64,000 nt of DNA from contig JBJCIZ010000239.1 of NCBI GenBank assembly GCA_051294375.1, positions 2,369,476-2,433,475 on the forward strand. The letters run 5' to 3'. The stretch's first letter is position 1; every line of letters begins with the position of its first letter. The DNA comes from Paraspadella gotoi. Its lineage: Eukaryota; Chaetognatha. Positions 25,101 through 37,807 of the stretch are shown here, piece by piece. The notes below the pieces were generated by a model. It was not told the origin of the DNA. It did not search any database and was given only the letters and a program-made list of their open reading frames with translations. A program made the translations under genes and the position numbers.

Positions 25101-28100
25101 CGTTGATGGCGCTGGTCAGACTTCCGCACGTGCTTCCTCCGAACAGCGAGACGTTGCAGTTCGCCCAACAACGAGGTCTTCTGTCGACTCCGCCGGCGCA
25201 TTTACTCGGGCCTAATTTTCAACCTAGTCAGTTCATTTTGACTCCAGCATTGTCGTCCGTTCATCCGCCGGTCGGAATATACACCGGAGCCTATCACTGT
25301 GTACCGGACTGCGCCGTAGGCGGTAACGGTACCGAAACTGGAGGCGCCGCTCGTATGCATACGACCCTTGGTAACATTTTGGGACCGCGTTGCTACGTCG
25401 GAGGCGGTCGTCACACTACTCACGCGAAAACGACCCCGCCGCCCCGGCCAAACAATTCCGACGCTGGGAACACGCTCTTGTTGTCGTCGTCTTCTTCGGC
25501 GGCGTGGTTGTCTCGGTTCCCGAGATCGATGACGGGCGCCGGACGATTGGCGATGGGAGGACCGACCGTCGATCGTCCCTCGTCGACGCTGAAGCCTCGA
25601 TTGTTTTTTCCTTATTTTGAAGAAGCCAAGTTAGTGCTGCAGGAACAATTGGCGGATTTGCAAGAGGATCTGGAGGTGGTGCGGTTGCGGATGTTGCGAT
25701 GCTGCATGTCGCATCATTTTCCAGACACGCTTTATATGGTCAGTCCGGTGGGTCACGACGCCGCTAACTCTACCGATTCAAATAATTTAAGTCGAATGGA
25801 CCCCTGCGAACCAGGTAAGCACTACTAAGCACCCAAGGGAAAAAATGTTATAAATCAATGTTAATAAGTCTGTTAATAATTCACGTTTTGCTATGTTTTA
25901 TTAATCTATTGTTATCATCGTTATCATATTCATAATGCAATGATCATTTTTTTTAACATTCCTTACATTAGTCTATTCCTGAAGGGGCGATTGTTTTGAA
26001 GACAGATAAATGTGATAAGCAGAATTTGATTTTTGTGAAGATTTATTAATTATTTTTTAGGTGTTGTCGCCAACTCCGAGCTCTTCATCCCTGACGTGTC
26101 GGTGATGATGAAGCTGCTCTCTCGGATGACGTCTCTTATCTTGCATCCACTAACTCAACGAGCCCTTTCTATGATATCTGGGACCAGACCAATGGAGCCT
26201 TCCGTTTCAGCGACGAGGAGAGAAAACGCTACCGAGCGAAACGCCGTTTTTTCTTTGCTGCAATTGAGGTCGATACGAGAGTTGGGTCTGCCCGATCAGG
26301 TAAATTAAAATTACTTGAATATTTTTAAAAAAATATTACTTGCCTAAGGGCTTAACAACCTTTAAATTTACAGGTCATTCACGTCCTAAAAACTCCCGCA
26401 CTCTTTTACCCCGATGATACGGATGTCCTGGACGCCACTAAAAAACTCAACTCGCTCATGATGACGCCGATTCGAAGAAGTGGTCCTCCCATTTGGGGTC
26501 CGATCGTTGGCCAACACCCACAGGTGTTTTTTTTTCTTTTAAATTTTAACTTTTTAAAATTTTCTCACAAATACGTATTTCGCTTTTCCTCCAGGAACCC
26601 GTCGCGCGGGTGGCTTCGGACGGTCGACAGCCCCAACAAGAGTTCCGTCCTCCGAAAGCGACTCCCATGAATTTCGTGGACGTCGCCCACGCGTCTCTGT
26701 CGCCTTCGGCTTCGATCGTCGACTGCGCGGATTTTCCATCATCCATTCTCGATCCGTGGGAGACCGCCAACGTCTCGTCGGGACATTTACGGCCCAACCA
26801 ACCGCCTTGTGCGGAGTCGTTGAGGATTGAGGATGACAATGTTGAAAATGAGGGCGCCGTTGGTGAGGAGTGTTTAAAAGTGTTTTGTGTAGAATACTCG
26901 ATAGATCGTTTGATGTTTGTTTATGATTAGGTGGTGACTGATTCTTGCTTAGTAGAGCGTAGTGAAAGTTACGTACGAAAATTCTAAAAGTTAATTATGA
27001 ACAACATACCATCAATGAACATTAATTTATAAAAAAAAATATTTTATGTTTTTTTAATTTTTGCAGTAGGCTATATTTATATATAGTACTATCCTTATAA
27101 AATCGAAAAATTTCAAAATAGGCTTTTCTTAATTTTTTTAATTTTGATTGCAGATTTGAATTCCTCGTCAAAAGTTGATAGAAGAAAATATAAATATAAA
27201 TAATAGAAAATATAAATCATTTTAAAAAATTCTTTCATTAAGTGAGTTAAAAATAAAAAAACTATATTTAACATATAAAATTTTAATTTTCAGCTTAAAA
27301 TATAGGTTTTTCTGATATTTGACCAACTTAATGAAAGAATTTTTAAAAAAGAGTTGTTTCTTTATATCAACTTTTCATCACGAATCCAAATCTGCAACAA
27401 AAAAAATCTTAAAAAAAAATATTTTGAAATTTTAACATTTATTGGATTAGTATCTGTATAAATATGGCCTACTGCGTAAATTGAATTTTAATTTAAGTTA
27501 AGTTTAGAATTTTTACTACTAGTGTATCACAGATTTGGGTGTTAAAAGTTTAGGTTTTAGAAAGTTAGGTTTGCAAGGGTGAAAAAGCTCGGTGAAAGTT
27601 TACACGAAAGAGTGATAAGTGATTCGGAGATATCTTTTGACGAATACCTCGTCCTATTTTTTCAAGGTGGAATCGATCAAGTCATGCGAGGCGTTGGGCC
27701 GGATTTGACCATCGGGACGTCCAACTCTCGATCGCTTTCAGCGGAATGCGTCTCCACGGCGGCATCCTCTTCTCCTGAAACGAGTTCTTCTGTTTTAACG
27801 CGGCAAGAGGCACGCCCTAATTTACCAAGGTATTCGGTTACTTCATTTAAAATTTGATATTCATTGTAATACGATATTGAATTATATTTTTCTTCTTTTA
27901 GCCATGGAAGTTTGAATAGGTTTCATATAACTCATTACGGTGGACTTATTCAAACGGGAAACAATCCGGAAAGTTGTTCAGCTGAATCGAACGACTCCTC
28001 CACAATAGACGTGAAAAGAAACAATCAATTTGAATATTCCGTGAATTCTATGGATTCAGAACGGTTATCGAGGTATTTATCTTGTAAACTCTAAAAAAAA

Positions 28101-28711
28101 AAATAATTAGCGGTGACTCACGAAATAATATTTTGTGGTTCAGGTCCGAAGCTTCTTCCCACTTACGATCATCGCGAAGTTTACAGGCTCCGTCCGGCCC
28201 TTCCGTTTCACCGCATCATCATTTTCATCATCACCTTCACACCTGCAATCACCACGCCCACCCGAATCTGCTGATTCCCAGCAGCAATTGTCTCTCCAAG
28301 TTAAACCGCGTCGACGCCGCCCCGGCGGACGCCAATCCCGCTATTCTGAGTTTTCCGGACATCGCCTCTCCACCGTCCTCCGCGCCACGCCCCTTGCCGC
28401 TTTCCCCGTTTTCGCCGCCATCTTCTCTCGATATTTTGTCGAGTCCGCCGCCGCCTGGCGTCCTCGACGGGAATTCTACGACTCGAGACTTTTCCCCTCG
28501 CTCGTCCGCGGAACCCGGGCGAATTTCTCAAAGACGTCCGACCCTTTCGGAGGATTCGACGGCTGGCTTCGAAGTCCTCGAACATCCGCCTCAAAGGAGG
28601 GGAGACGGCGTCCACCGATTCGGTCAAACTCCGGTTACTCTAATGCGGAGATCACAGACGCAGCCGGATCACGGAGAAGAAAAAATTGATGACGAGGGTC
28701 TCTTCGTATGA
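22117..28711 (+). CDS. BTBD7: BTB/POZ domain protein BTBD7
   Basis: About fourteen exons join in frame from ATG 22117 (exon 1: 22117-22159) to the stop at 28709-28711. The N terminus MGGNASSPSS fits N-myristoylation, as in BTBD7. Then comes GLATLRRKF, and SNWSVHEIHALVEEYE, matching the conserved region before the first BTB domain. The first BTB is split by introns (DAEIVFKKVTFPIHRCILASR, then CRFFRGLFAS...LLRFLYSGEL...TEEFGTPN). The second BTB contains LCHRAVLSARSPFFDSMIKRR and AVVIMEAIYTDKVDLS. A BACK-like region follows (DNLPKILSWSSESHGSTWVKRQCLRFL, DYLQASEQDIL-type FLQASEQDILAAVLKWSEHQLIRRAEEREPN). The C-terminal half is disordered but retains FEVLEHPPQR near the end. BTBD7 regulates epithelial dynamics and branching in vertebrates. 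Identification rests on these extended blocks. Confidence 0.92.
27063..27475. mobile_element. Foldback/MITE-like element in BTBD7 intron
   Basis: The ends are inverted: GCAGTAGGCTATATTTATA at 27063 against TATAAATATGGCCTACTGC ending at 27475. Inner arms are also inverted; for example GCAGATTTGAATTCCTCGTC near 27150 pairs with CACGAATCCAAATCTGC near 27390, and TTCTTTCATTAAGT with ACTTAATGAAAGAA. It is about 413 bp and non-coding. A relative lies at 17185-17335. Confidence 0.6.
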
Positions 28712-30345
28712 AACTTTAACGCGAGGGGAAAAAAAATAAATATCGTTTTTAATTTTATTTAATATTGTTCTTGTTAAATTTGTTTCTAAATCATATTATT
28801 ACTGTTAATAATGGTGAGTCGGTTACTGAAACAAAAAAAAAGTTATTTACAGCGCTTTCAAGTTAAAGGTTAGCTCGATAGTGTTTATTTTGAATATGAA
28901 AGAGAATTCCCTGAGAGATAAACGCGTAAGTGATGACAAGACGGGATAATCCTGTTACTCGTTACGTTCGGGTAAGAAGGACAGATTTCACAAATTCCAG
29001 TTAAGACATTTGTTTACCCTCGATTGCCTCCCGCCGCTAAAATTCTAGTTACTCATACATTTTTCCCCTCAAATACTAAACACTTTTAACAATTATCATT
29101 GACTGAAATAGGCGATAAAACCTATAAAAAGCAAACGCAATTCATTTAACAATCTTACTTGTCAAAGTCCTTGACAAAGGAGTTATTAAATAATTTTATG
29201 ATTTTGATAGTGGCAAAATTTCCTTTTCAGGTATTTTTAGCGGTGGATACTAATGCATTAAAATTGTATTTATTTTTTCATCATATGAAAAATTTGTATC
29301 GATTCTCACAATTACTAAACTCTTGTACACAATATAGAAGTCACACGATGTAATATTGTCTCTACATAAAACCTATTCTAGTCTAGTTGTATCCTCATGT
29401 AGGATTCACCTGTGTACTTAAATTTTCTATTACAATTTGAGATGTATTGTTATGATTCGAGGATTTGAAAAATCATGGAATGCTAGACGATAAGGCTTTT
29501 TACGCAATGAATCTTACTTTTTGATAGCTACCACTTATTCGTATTTACAGCCTCGTCTTGCAAATCAATGTTCGTGATCACTCCTATCGTGTTCACAACC
29601 ATCGTCCCGATGTTTTGGTCATCATTGTTGCCACCACAATTTTTTTGCATTTCTCTGGATTTTTCATTTTTGATGTCTTAATTTTCATATCATTGTCATT
29701 CCTACCATCCCATTCCTCCCATCAAATATTTTATTATTCCCATCAGAAGATAACATGAGCTATTGTGTTTAATGAAGGAGTAATTGTTAAATGTTTATAT
29801 TTAACCGTGCGACATTCTTACGATTTACTATCGAAAAGTGCATTGACGTTTCGTTCTTAACGACTGCATTATGCAATATTCATTCTGTGCGCTGCCGATG
29901 TCAATCTCTTATCATCAGATACTCGGATCGATAAAACGTTACGTAATTTGTTTTTAGATAACGATAAATGCGATGGGCAATCGATGAAAGAATTTTAACT
30001 CGTAATGTACCCGGACGTAGAGCTCCATCCCAATGTTTTCGGGATTAGAGGAACGTCCCATAAACCAAGCGTCATTGAAATTTCTCAATTTCCCGCCGCT
30101 TCGATTTTAAATCGCGCCATGATTCTCAACCTCTTCGAATCTCTCGAGACGTTCCGTCCCTCAGAATCCTGCCGTTGGAAACACGAGCAACCCTCGAACG
30201 ATAATTGGTTCCAAACTGTGGCCTGAAAAGAATCCAAACATCCGATTTACCTCTTCTCTCGCTGCTCATATACTTTTGTTGCTATCGTATTGGCGTTAAT
30301 AAGGACATCGTTGATACGGGGAGCTTTTTCTTGTACTTTCTTAGC
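28712..30345. other. Intergenic region between BTBD7 and the SLC16 gene
   Basis: The BTBD7 3'UTR is likely at the start (AATAAA near 28735). The rest is AT-rich. A GC-richer stretch at 30000-30230 with a 73-codon frame may be a 5'UTR exon, but nothing shows it is translated. Confidence 0.4.
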
Positions 30346-33014
30346 ATGTTGGTAACGGAAGAACCTTGTGGATCTTCGAAGACTAACGAACCGGGAAATC
30401 CAGGTACATCATTACATGTATTTCTATTTTAAAATTCTTTTGATTTTCCTCTTCTAGTTTTAACAAATAATTCCAGTTTCCCTATTTTAAACAAAAAATA
30501 TTTATTTTTACGTCGTCAGTTTGTGTCATTAAAAACTTTTTTCTTTTGTCGACAGAACAACTTGCCGTTCGTCCGCCGAAGTCACAAATCACGGTCATCA
30601 TCGAGGATGGATCCAACGAAATCCGCTCAGTTCTCGATACATCGGGGGAGATTTCCGCCAACACCCCCGTCGGTCATAAATGCGAACGTAAGCGGAATTC
30701 GTCCTCGGGCTCTGACGTCTCCAGCAGCACATCCACCGGTCCATTGCCGACGCCACCCGACGGTGGATGGGGCTGGGTGGTCGTTGCCGCATCTTTTGTC
30801 GCCCACTGTATCGCCGACGGTTGCGCCTTCAGCTTTGGCATCTTCTACATGACCCTCAAAGACGCCTTCAACGAATCCGATGCGAAAACTTCCCTCGTGG
30901 GCTCCATATTCGCCGGTGTACCCCTAATGGCCGGACCCATAGCCTCCGCCATAACCAACAAATACGGTTGCAGATCCTCCACCATCATGGGAACGTTTTT
31001 GGCGATGACGGGCTTTTGCGTTTCTTACTTCGCCACGAGCCTCAACTTTCTCATCGTTTCTCTCGGCCTCGTGTCAGGTCTTGGGTTTTCGCTCATCTAC
31101 ATGTCGGCCATCGTCATCGTGGCATTTTATTTCGAGAAGAAGCGTGCCCTAGCGACCGGCATCGCCGTTTCCGGCACCGGAATCGGCACCATGATCTTCG
31201 CTCCCATGTGCGAGTTGCTCATCGAAGAGTTCGGTTGGCGAGGAACCTTTTTGTTGATCGGCGGCATTGTCGCCAACACCTTCGTCTGCGGCGCCGTGTT
31301 TCGCCCCAACGAATTCGGTATCGTGGGAGAAGAAGATTGCTCGGATTCGGCGTCGTCCGATTCGTCGTCTCCGTTGTCGTGTTCCGCTAAATCCCAGTCT
31401 TCACTTGACAAGTGCGGCGGCGAGTTCACTGTCAATGAGCTCGAAGCTAGTAATAACAAAGGCCACACGTTTCCCAAGTACAAAGCTTCGGCCTTGTCGC
31501 CGAATATCGCTTCGCCGGTGGAAGCGGGAGCCGAGGGTGGACGCTTGATTCAAACGAGTGGTGGTTTGAATTTGGTGGCCTCTCGCGAGGGCGGGAGTCT
31601 GCCGTCTTCTATCTCCCTCGTGGATATTCCTACTCATCTTCGTTCACCCGCCAATGTCTCCGGGGAAACGTCGCGGAATTTGGTGAAAAACGATCGGCCC
31701 GTTCCTGAATCGACCTTGATTTACCAATGCAGGTCGCCCAAAATTTGTGTTTACATGCCGCAGCCCGAAGTGGAATTAAATGGGGACTTTGAAAGCGCTC
31801 GACCGTCCCCTTTTGCGGAAATGTCGTTACCCATCGATATCGCCATGGGCCAGGACTCTGGTAAAGACGTGATGAGTTATCTGGATCCATTGACCTATCG
31901 GCCCTACGACTCAACCTTAGGAAAGTGCAACAAAAATCGACCCAAAGTTCGGCTAATCGACCAAAGAAGACGCGGGATGCCCGGCGGTGGAGGTCTTAAT
32001 TTAAAGAAGGACACTTTCTATCGCGGCTCTCTTTTTCACGACCGCGCTAAAATCGGATCGACTCGAAGTTGCCCCGACATAGCTCACGGCTTGTTGAATC
32101 CGAAAAGCGAGTTTCAAAAAGTGCCAGGCGGCGTTTCACAGCCGAGAAAGATAAGTCGGGAAGATAATGCGATTGGTGGAAAATGCTGCGCGTCTTTTTG
32201 CAACGTATTGATTCAATCCATATGTTGTACCTGTTGCAATTTCTGTATGGAGAAGTTGCCGCAAGAGTTTCGCAACGTCGTATACGAAATGCTCGATATC
32301 TCGTTGTTTCTGAAAATTGGATTTTTGTGGTTTTGTATGAGTAACTTGTTGTTGTACGCGGCCTACGATATTCCTTATTATTATGTTCCCGAATACGCAG
32401 TCGAGGTTCTCGGAATTGAGGAAACCAAAGCCTCGTTTTTGATTTCTATTATTGGTATAGTTTCTACGCTGGGACAAGTGGCCTTCGGATGGTTCGGAGA
32501 TTTACCCGGATTAGACGTTCTCAGTTTTTACTCTATTTCACTCTCAGTTTGTGGTACCTTCACCATATTTATCCCGTTTTTTAATAGCTACACATTACTA
32601 GTCGTCTATTGTTCTGCATTTGGATTTTTTATAAGCGCCAATTACGCGTTATCCACCATTATTTTAGTCGATATCGTTACTTTGGATAGATTGACCAATG
32701 CCTATGGATTGCTCATGTTCGCACAGGGCTTGGCAAACATGCTAGGCCCACCGTTTGCCGGATTTTTGTCTGACACGTCTGGATCTCACATCCTCTCATT
32801 TTACGTAGCTGGCTCGAGTATTTTACTTTCAGGGTTAATGCTTTTTCTTCTTCGACCATTAGAAAAATTGAAGGAATTGTGGGCGAGAACGTATTGTTGC
32901 CAAAGCTGTAATAATGGCTTTAAAAAAGCTATTGCTAGAGCCATTTGTTGTGGAAATCCTGATTCAAATCACAACGCTAACAAATCACCACTCTCTATTC
33001 AGGCACAACTGTGA
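30346..33014 (+). CDS. SLC16 monocarboxylate-transporter-like MFS protein, about 838 aa
   Basis: A short first exon (30346-30403) splices in phase to a long exon (30556-33014). The MCT signature PPDGGWGWVVVAASFVAHC starts TM1, followed by GIFYMTLKDAF. TM2-TM6 follow, with FYFEKKRALATGIAVSGTGIG (the conserved loop 4-5 region) and FGWRGTFLLIGG. TM7-TM12 occupy the C-terminal ~250 residues (for example YVPEYAVEVLGIEETKASFLISIIGI and NAYGLLMFAQGLANMLGPPFAGFLSD). The central cytosolic loop between TM6 and TM7 is unusually long, about 310 residues of Ser/Pro-rich sequence, giving a protein larger than vertebrate MCT1-4 (about 500 aa). Substrate is not predictable; the family moves monocarboxylates, aromatic amino acids, thyroid hormone or creatine. 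The ATG is two bases after a strong acceptor-like TTCTTGTACTTTCTTAG. Confidence 0.9.
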
Positions 33015-33767
33015 TCTTTTTAATGAAGCATCCAAAAAATTTTCTCGCTTCTTTAAATAGGTCGGCTTTCAAATTTGTTGTTTCTAGCGAGGTATGCCTT
33101 TTTTTTTTTACAAATTTTGCAAAATCCAATGATTATAGTTTTGAAATACGTTATTTATTTTCATTTAATTCATCTTGCATACACAAGTTTGAGTTTGCAT
33201 ATTCCATGACTTCATAATTCATGTATTATACAACGAGCGTTTTGAACCTTAATCCTTCGGAGATTTTACAGGAAGATATCGAAAGATTTTTTTTTAGACA
33301 GTATTGTTTGAACACTCTTGTGTTCAACGCTTTCAATAGAACCCAACTTAAGGATGCATGAGTTTTAATTGATCAATAAGATTTTTCTTTAGCTCTAGTA
33401 TTACATGTATTATCGAGCATTAAGAAGTTGACCAGTAATATAATCTTTAATCTTTATTATTTATTATTCTAGCGGTACTAATTTGTTTAATCACTTACGA
33501 TTATTCTGTCTCTGTACAGTTTGATCTTTGTGTGAATATACTATTTGGTTTTTATTAATTTTAATATCGTTTACTTTGCAGATTCATTCATTTCAAATGC
33601 AATCGTCTTTCTTTAATATAAAGCCCGCTAATACATACGTTATGATTAATCAAGCTTTTACAAAATAATATTTATTAAAGTTAAAATCATCATCTTATCT
33701 ACCTCGGGTCAGATATTATTCATTAAATATCTTTTGTTCGTCCACAATACATCATATTTTAAAATCT
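33015..33767. other. Intergenic AT-rich spacer
   Basis: No exon, repeat or RNA seen; presumed SLC16 3'UTR and HOP2 promoter. Confidence 0.4.
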
Positions 33768-34473
33768 ATGATGGCCAAGGACGCCGCTACGAACGAAGCC
33801 GTTCTAAACTACTTGAACGCTCAAAATCGACCATATAGTGCCATAGACATTTTCAACAACCTACACAAAGCCCACGGACAAACGGCGATTAAAAAGTCCC
33901 TGCAAAGTTTAACAAGCGATGGAAAGATTATCGAAAAGACGTATGGAAAGCAGAGCATATATTACATAAATCAGAGTCAATTTCCCCTGACGAACGATGA
34001 AGAACTAAAGAATATGGACAAAAAAATATCAGATTTGACGCAGTCGTCGGGAGCTTTGCAGAAGGAGCTCACATCGATGGACTATGAGTTAACACGCCTT
34101 TCAAACTCGCTGACTTTGGAAGGAGCCAGGGCGCGGCTGGATGAAATTACGAATAAAGTCTCAGCCGGTAGTTTTAATTTTAATGGAATTAATAAATCGA
34201 ATTACCATTTTTAACATTGTCCGGCCTCCATCTTTAGGGCAAAAAAGCCTGGACTCGATAAAAGATCGATCCGATTCCATTGACTCGAAAGAGAAAGACC
34301 ATATTTTCGCTTCTCGTCAGAAATACATCGGCGAATGGCGAAAGAGGAAGCGAATGGCAACGGACGTCTTGGATACCATCTTGGAAAATTATCCCAAATC
34401 TAAAAAAGACTTCATGGAAGAAGTTGGTTGCGAAACCGACGAAGATTACGGCGTCGCAATTCCTCGACCTTGA
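33768..34473 (+). CDS. PSMC3IP: Homologous-pairing protein 2 (HOP2/PSMC3IP/TBPIP)
   Basis: Two exons (33768-34167, 34238-34473) encode 211 aa, close to the usual ~217. The N terminus forms the HOP2 winged-helix domain: NEAVLNYLNAQNRPYSAIDIFNNLHKAHGQTAIKKSLQSLTSDGKIIEKTYGKQSIYY. A leucine/coiled-coil region follows (LTQSSGALQKELTSMDYELTRLSNSLTLE). The C-terminal part has the conserved WRKRKRMATDVLDTILENYPKSKKDFMEEVGCETDEDYGV. HOP2 with MND1 stimulates RAD51/DMC1 strand exchange in meiosis. Two ATGs in tandem (33768, 33771) are equally possible starts. Confidence 0.93.
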
Positions 34474-34588
34474 AAATTTTTTCTCATCTTTTCTGTTTTT
34501 CTGATTTAATTTAAATGGAATTCGTTATTGTTTATTTACGTTTTGTCAGATACTTAATTAGTTAATAAACCATCTGGACGGGAACGCG

Positions 34589-34786
34589 ATGAAACCCGGA
34601 GCGGTGGCCGCGGACGAGATGTTTCCCGACGGCGGCGGCGGCGCCGCCTCCTCTATGGACATTGATCTCGACGACTCGGGCGGCGTGGGCGGTATGTTGA
34701 TGGACCTCGCCTCCAACGAAAAGGCCGTCCATGGGGATTTCTTCAACGACTTTGACGACATTTTTGACGACGAGGATCTCTCGTGA
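34589..34786 (+). CDS. COPS9: COP9 signalosome subunit 9 (COPS9/MYEOV2)
   Basis: Single-exon 65-aa protein. It has the family's small acidic layout: a KPxxxxDEMFP-like start (ADEMFPDGG), then LLMDLAANEKAVHADFF-like [28 protein letters not shown] at the C terminus. The Gly/Ala insert makes it slightly longer than the usual ~57 aa. It is the smallest subunit of the COP9 signalosome, which removes NEDD8 from cullins. Its ATG is only 115 bp after the HOP2 stop, with a TTTACGTTTTGTCAG acceptor-like site at 34535-34549. Confidence 0.9.
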   Translation: MKPGAVAADEMFPDGGGGAASSMDIDLDDSGGVGGMLMDLASNEKAVHGDFFNDFDDIFDDEDLS

Positions 34787-34961
34787 GGTGGCCCGCCAGC
34801 CTCGAGTCGTTTCAAGGATTTGCCGTCGTTTTTTTTTATCCTTTTGATTCGCTACTTTCGCGTTTTCTCTTTTTCGTCCTCCATATCCCGAAAACTATCT
34901 CATTCAAACTCATCATCCGTGCTCTTCAATTCGAAGTTCAGCCATCACAATTTTACCCAGT

Positions 34962-35644
34962 TTAAGTAGGAACGTACGCGCCCATCATTGAGATCTTTGA
35001 TAGCTTCATCTCCTCGGAGGGCGAATCAATGTCGTCGATCCAGTAATGGCTACGTTTATAAACCCCTTTAGTCCTAGCCACAGGGTAAAAGTTGAGAGAT
35101 AAATTGGTTTATAAATAGTGCGGACTGGAATATTCTTCATTCAAAATTCATTCTTTTAATGTGATTATAAGTTATTATCTTTAATATTGTTATTTTTCTT
35201 ATTGATTATCATCCCGAGATGTAAGCAATATCTGGCGCTTTACCAGTTCTGTGATTATTTTTTTGGTGGGCCGTCTTTTTACTGTTATTCTGGGGATAGT
35301 TTTTTGTTTTTAACTTAAATTATCGTTATCATTAACGGTGATCTTTTTTTCGTTAAAATGGCAATACCTTTTATGGCGCAAATTGAATTGGCATTATCAT
35401 TTTTAAATCCCGAATCATGATACGTTTGTTCTTTTGGATGAAGTCGGAATGCTTCCTCGGCTTCCGCCAGAGTTTTCCCCTTTCGTCTCAACTGCCTCTG
35501 ATTCTGACTCTTAGTCTGACAGACGACGACGACGACGAAATGAGCGAAGCGTGATTCCTCTTCCTCGCTCCAAGAATAACAACCAACCAAAGCGTTTAGC
35601 GTTACTACTCCCGAATGAGAAAGAGAGCTTCTCGCTTCATTCAT
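34962..35644 (-). CDS. Possible two-exon minus-strand gene, 126 aa, unrecognised
   Basis: Exons 35644-35368 and 35065-34962 join in phase across a GT-AG intron (AAAAG|GTATTG; ACTAAAG|GGG). The distal exon reads YKRSHYWIDDIDSPSEEMKL and SKISMMGAYVPT before the stop, which looks like real protein. The first exon includes RRKGKTLAEAEEAFRLHPKE. The N-terminal part (a valine run) is less convincing and the start is a guess. It is convergent with COPS9. No family is recognised. Confidence 0.4.
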
Positions 35645-36172
35645 ATTTTCGATTCAACTTCCTGGAGGATGACATTTTCCTTTACTTTTTTAAGGGTTTT
35701 TATTTATTTGTTTTTCACTATTTTAAAACTTTTCGCTTCTGCAGTTACTGTATCGAAAACAGTGTTTTTGGTAGTTTTTATATAAACGGCAAATGTGTTA
35801 CAATTTAAAGACAACTTTAAACCTAATCTGAAAGACTTTCTAAACATAAATGGGCTTAATTTTACATTCGCCGGTTAGGCAGTAATTATTGATTAATTAG
35901 GTTGGGGGGGGTTTGAGGTTCAGGTAGTTTGGTAACAGTTTTCATCATTTTTTATAGTAAAAATTTATATACATAAGTACTCATAAGTTAGCGAATGTAA
36001 AATTTTAACTTTAGCGTGAAAAACCTTTGTTTTGCCTTTTTTCTTATATATAATAATAATATTTTGTCATTTTATTTTTAATATTATTTTAATTATATGC
36101 ATTTTGATCCGTCTATTTGTTTATATTGACTATCCTACAGAAATTTATTTAAATATAAACACCGACTTTGCA
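35645..36172. other. Intergenic AT-rich spacer
   Basis: Contains presumed promoters of the minus-strand gene and the first CNBP-like gene, and an acceptor-like GACTATCCTACAG ending at 36140. Nothing else seen. Confidence 0.4.
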
Positions 36173-37807
36173 ATGTCACTAAGGAGCAGCGTTCGAAGAT
36201 CAAGGTAGGCAGTCGAAATGACAGCCACCGCTTTTATTTCATGTTCTTTTAAACTTATCGTTAATTTTATTAACTTAATTATTGTCGCCTTTTTCAGGTC
36301 GCGTTCTCGCTCGCCCGTCCAGAAGAGAGACTCCTACACCCAAATTTGCTACAAATGTAACAAAAAGGGTCACATCTCCAAGGAATGCGGGGAAGCATCG
36401 GTGTGCTACACCTGCGGACAACAGGGGCATATTGCGAGAGAATGTAGAGAAGGAGGAGGGTCCACATGTTATCATTGTCATAAAAGGGGACACTTCGCAA
36501 GAGAGTGTCCGGAGGCCGGAGGTAGGAGGGCGAGGAAGCCGTTAAGTATAACTCTGTCGCGCGTGGTGGGAGGAGAGAGCTAGACCTTGAGGGATGAAAG
36601 GAGCGGACACCAGTAGTAGCGGATGGTAATGGGGGAGCGCGCAAGAGAGAGAGAGAGAGAGGAGCTTAGGAGCGGGGGGAGTGTGGATTGGATGAGGGGG
36701 AGGTGGTTTCGTAGTGTTGAAGAACACGATTCGGAGTCAGAAGTCTCAGGTAAAACGTTCAAAATAAATTTTGATGATTTTTTTGGTTTTTTTCAAGTAA
36801 GGCACCTTGTAGGGTTTGAATAGATTCGCCGTTGTAATTTTGAAATGAGACATTTCTCCAGGTGCCCGAAATTGTTGTAACGGAGTAACTCGTCACGAAA
36901 AAAAAAATAGAATTAATCACTAAACTGTTAACATTTCGGGATTTTATCATTATAGGTGGGCCTCGTTATTCTGGATCTCGCGGACCGCCTTCTTATAGTC
37001 GGGACAGTTACTCCAGCGTCGGTGGCTCAAGGAGCGGACTTCAGTGTCACAAATGTCAAGGCTTCGGACACATGGCCAGGGATTGTCCTACCGTCGCCGA
37101 AACAAGATGTTTCAAATGTCAGGTAATTTACCATCTTGGAAAATGAATAAGTCGGTAACTTTTGTAGCTTTTTAATTTAAAGATCGAAAAAAAATAATGA
37201 ATATGAAATTTATATAAAAATGAGCTTTTTCTGATTCAAATGAGCCTATTTTGTGCGTAATATGATTGGAAATAAAAGAGAAGAATAAAAAAATGATTCA
37301 TATATCAAAACCCCCAATGGTTATATTAAGTATATATCCAAAGAAATATTACCATTATGTGATTAATGATTGTTTTTAAAAAATAGTTATAGAAATTGAG
37401 AAGGTCAGATTTTTTTTAACGTCTTTTTTTTATTTGAATCTTACACCTGTATTTTTAATCGCATTTTATCGAATTATTTTTTACCTCCTATTCGCGAATA
37501 AAATATTGCATTTTTTAGGGGATCGGCCACATGGCTCGAGAGTGTCCATCGCGAGTTCTGGTCGGAAGTGATGGCAAAAATGTTAAATGCTACAAGTGTG
37601 GAAAAATGGGTAAGAGCATACCACTTTTGAAAAAAAATGTTCGGATTACAATTCATCATTAAATTTTATAAATTTTTTTCAATTAAACGTAGTGATACCA
37701 AATTATAGTATTTTGAAAGAGATATATGGAGAAGTCGTCAGTCATTCATTTTAAACTATTTCTTCTTCACACTAGGTCATATGGCACGTGATTGTAAATT
37801 GGATTAA
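36173..37807 (+). CDS. CNBP-like CCHC zinc-knuckle protein, copy 1
   Basis: Five exons (36173-36204, 36298-36521, 36956-37122, 37519-37609, 37776-37807) join in phase. An SR-like start (MSLRSSVRRSRSRSRSPV) precedes six CX2CX4HX4C knuckles: CYKCNKKGHISKEC, CYTCGQQGHIAREC, CYHCHKRGHFAREC, CHKCQGFGHMARDC, CFKCQGIGHMAREC and CYKCGKMGHMARDC. CNBP/ZNF9-type proteins bind single-stranded nucleic acid and affect translation. This copy lacks a clear RGG box between knuckles 3 and 4, and instead has a Ser/Gly/Tyr-rich linker. The next gene is a paralogue with the same intron layout in its knuckle region, so this is a tandem duplicate. Confidence 0.88.

Noticed and set aside
28301-28627. Arg-rich minus-strand frame opposite BTBD7
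   Set aside because: Shadow of the Pro/Ser-rich BTBD7 C-terminal exon; the plus-strand frame ends in the conserved EHPPQR motif.
30005-30226. 73-aa reading frame upstream of the SLC16 gene
   Set aside because: No domain, conservation or splice evidence; better explained as 5'UTR or promoter DNA.
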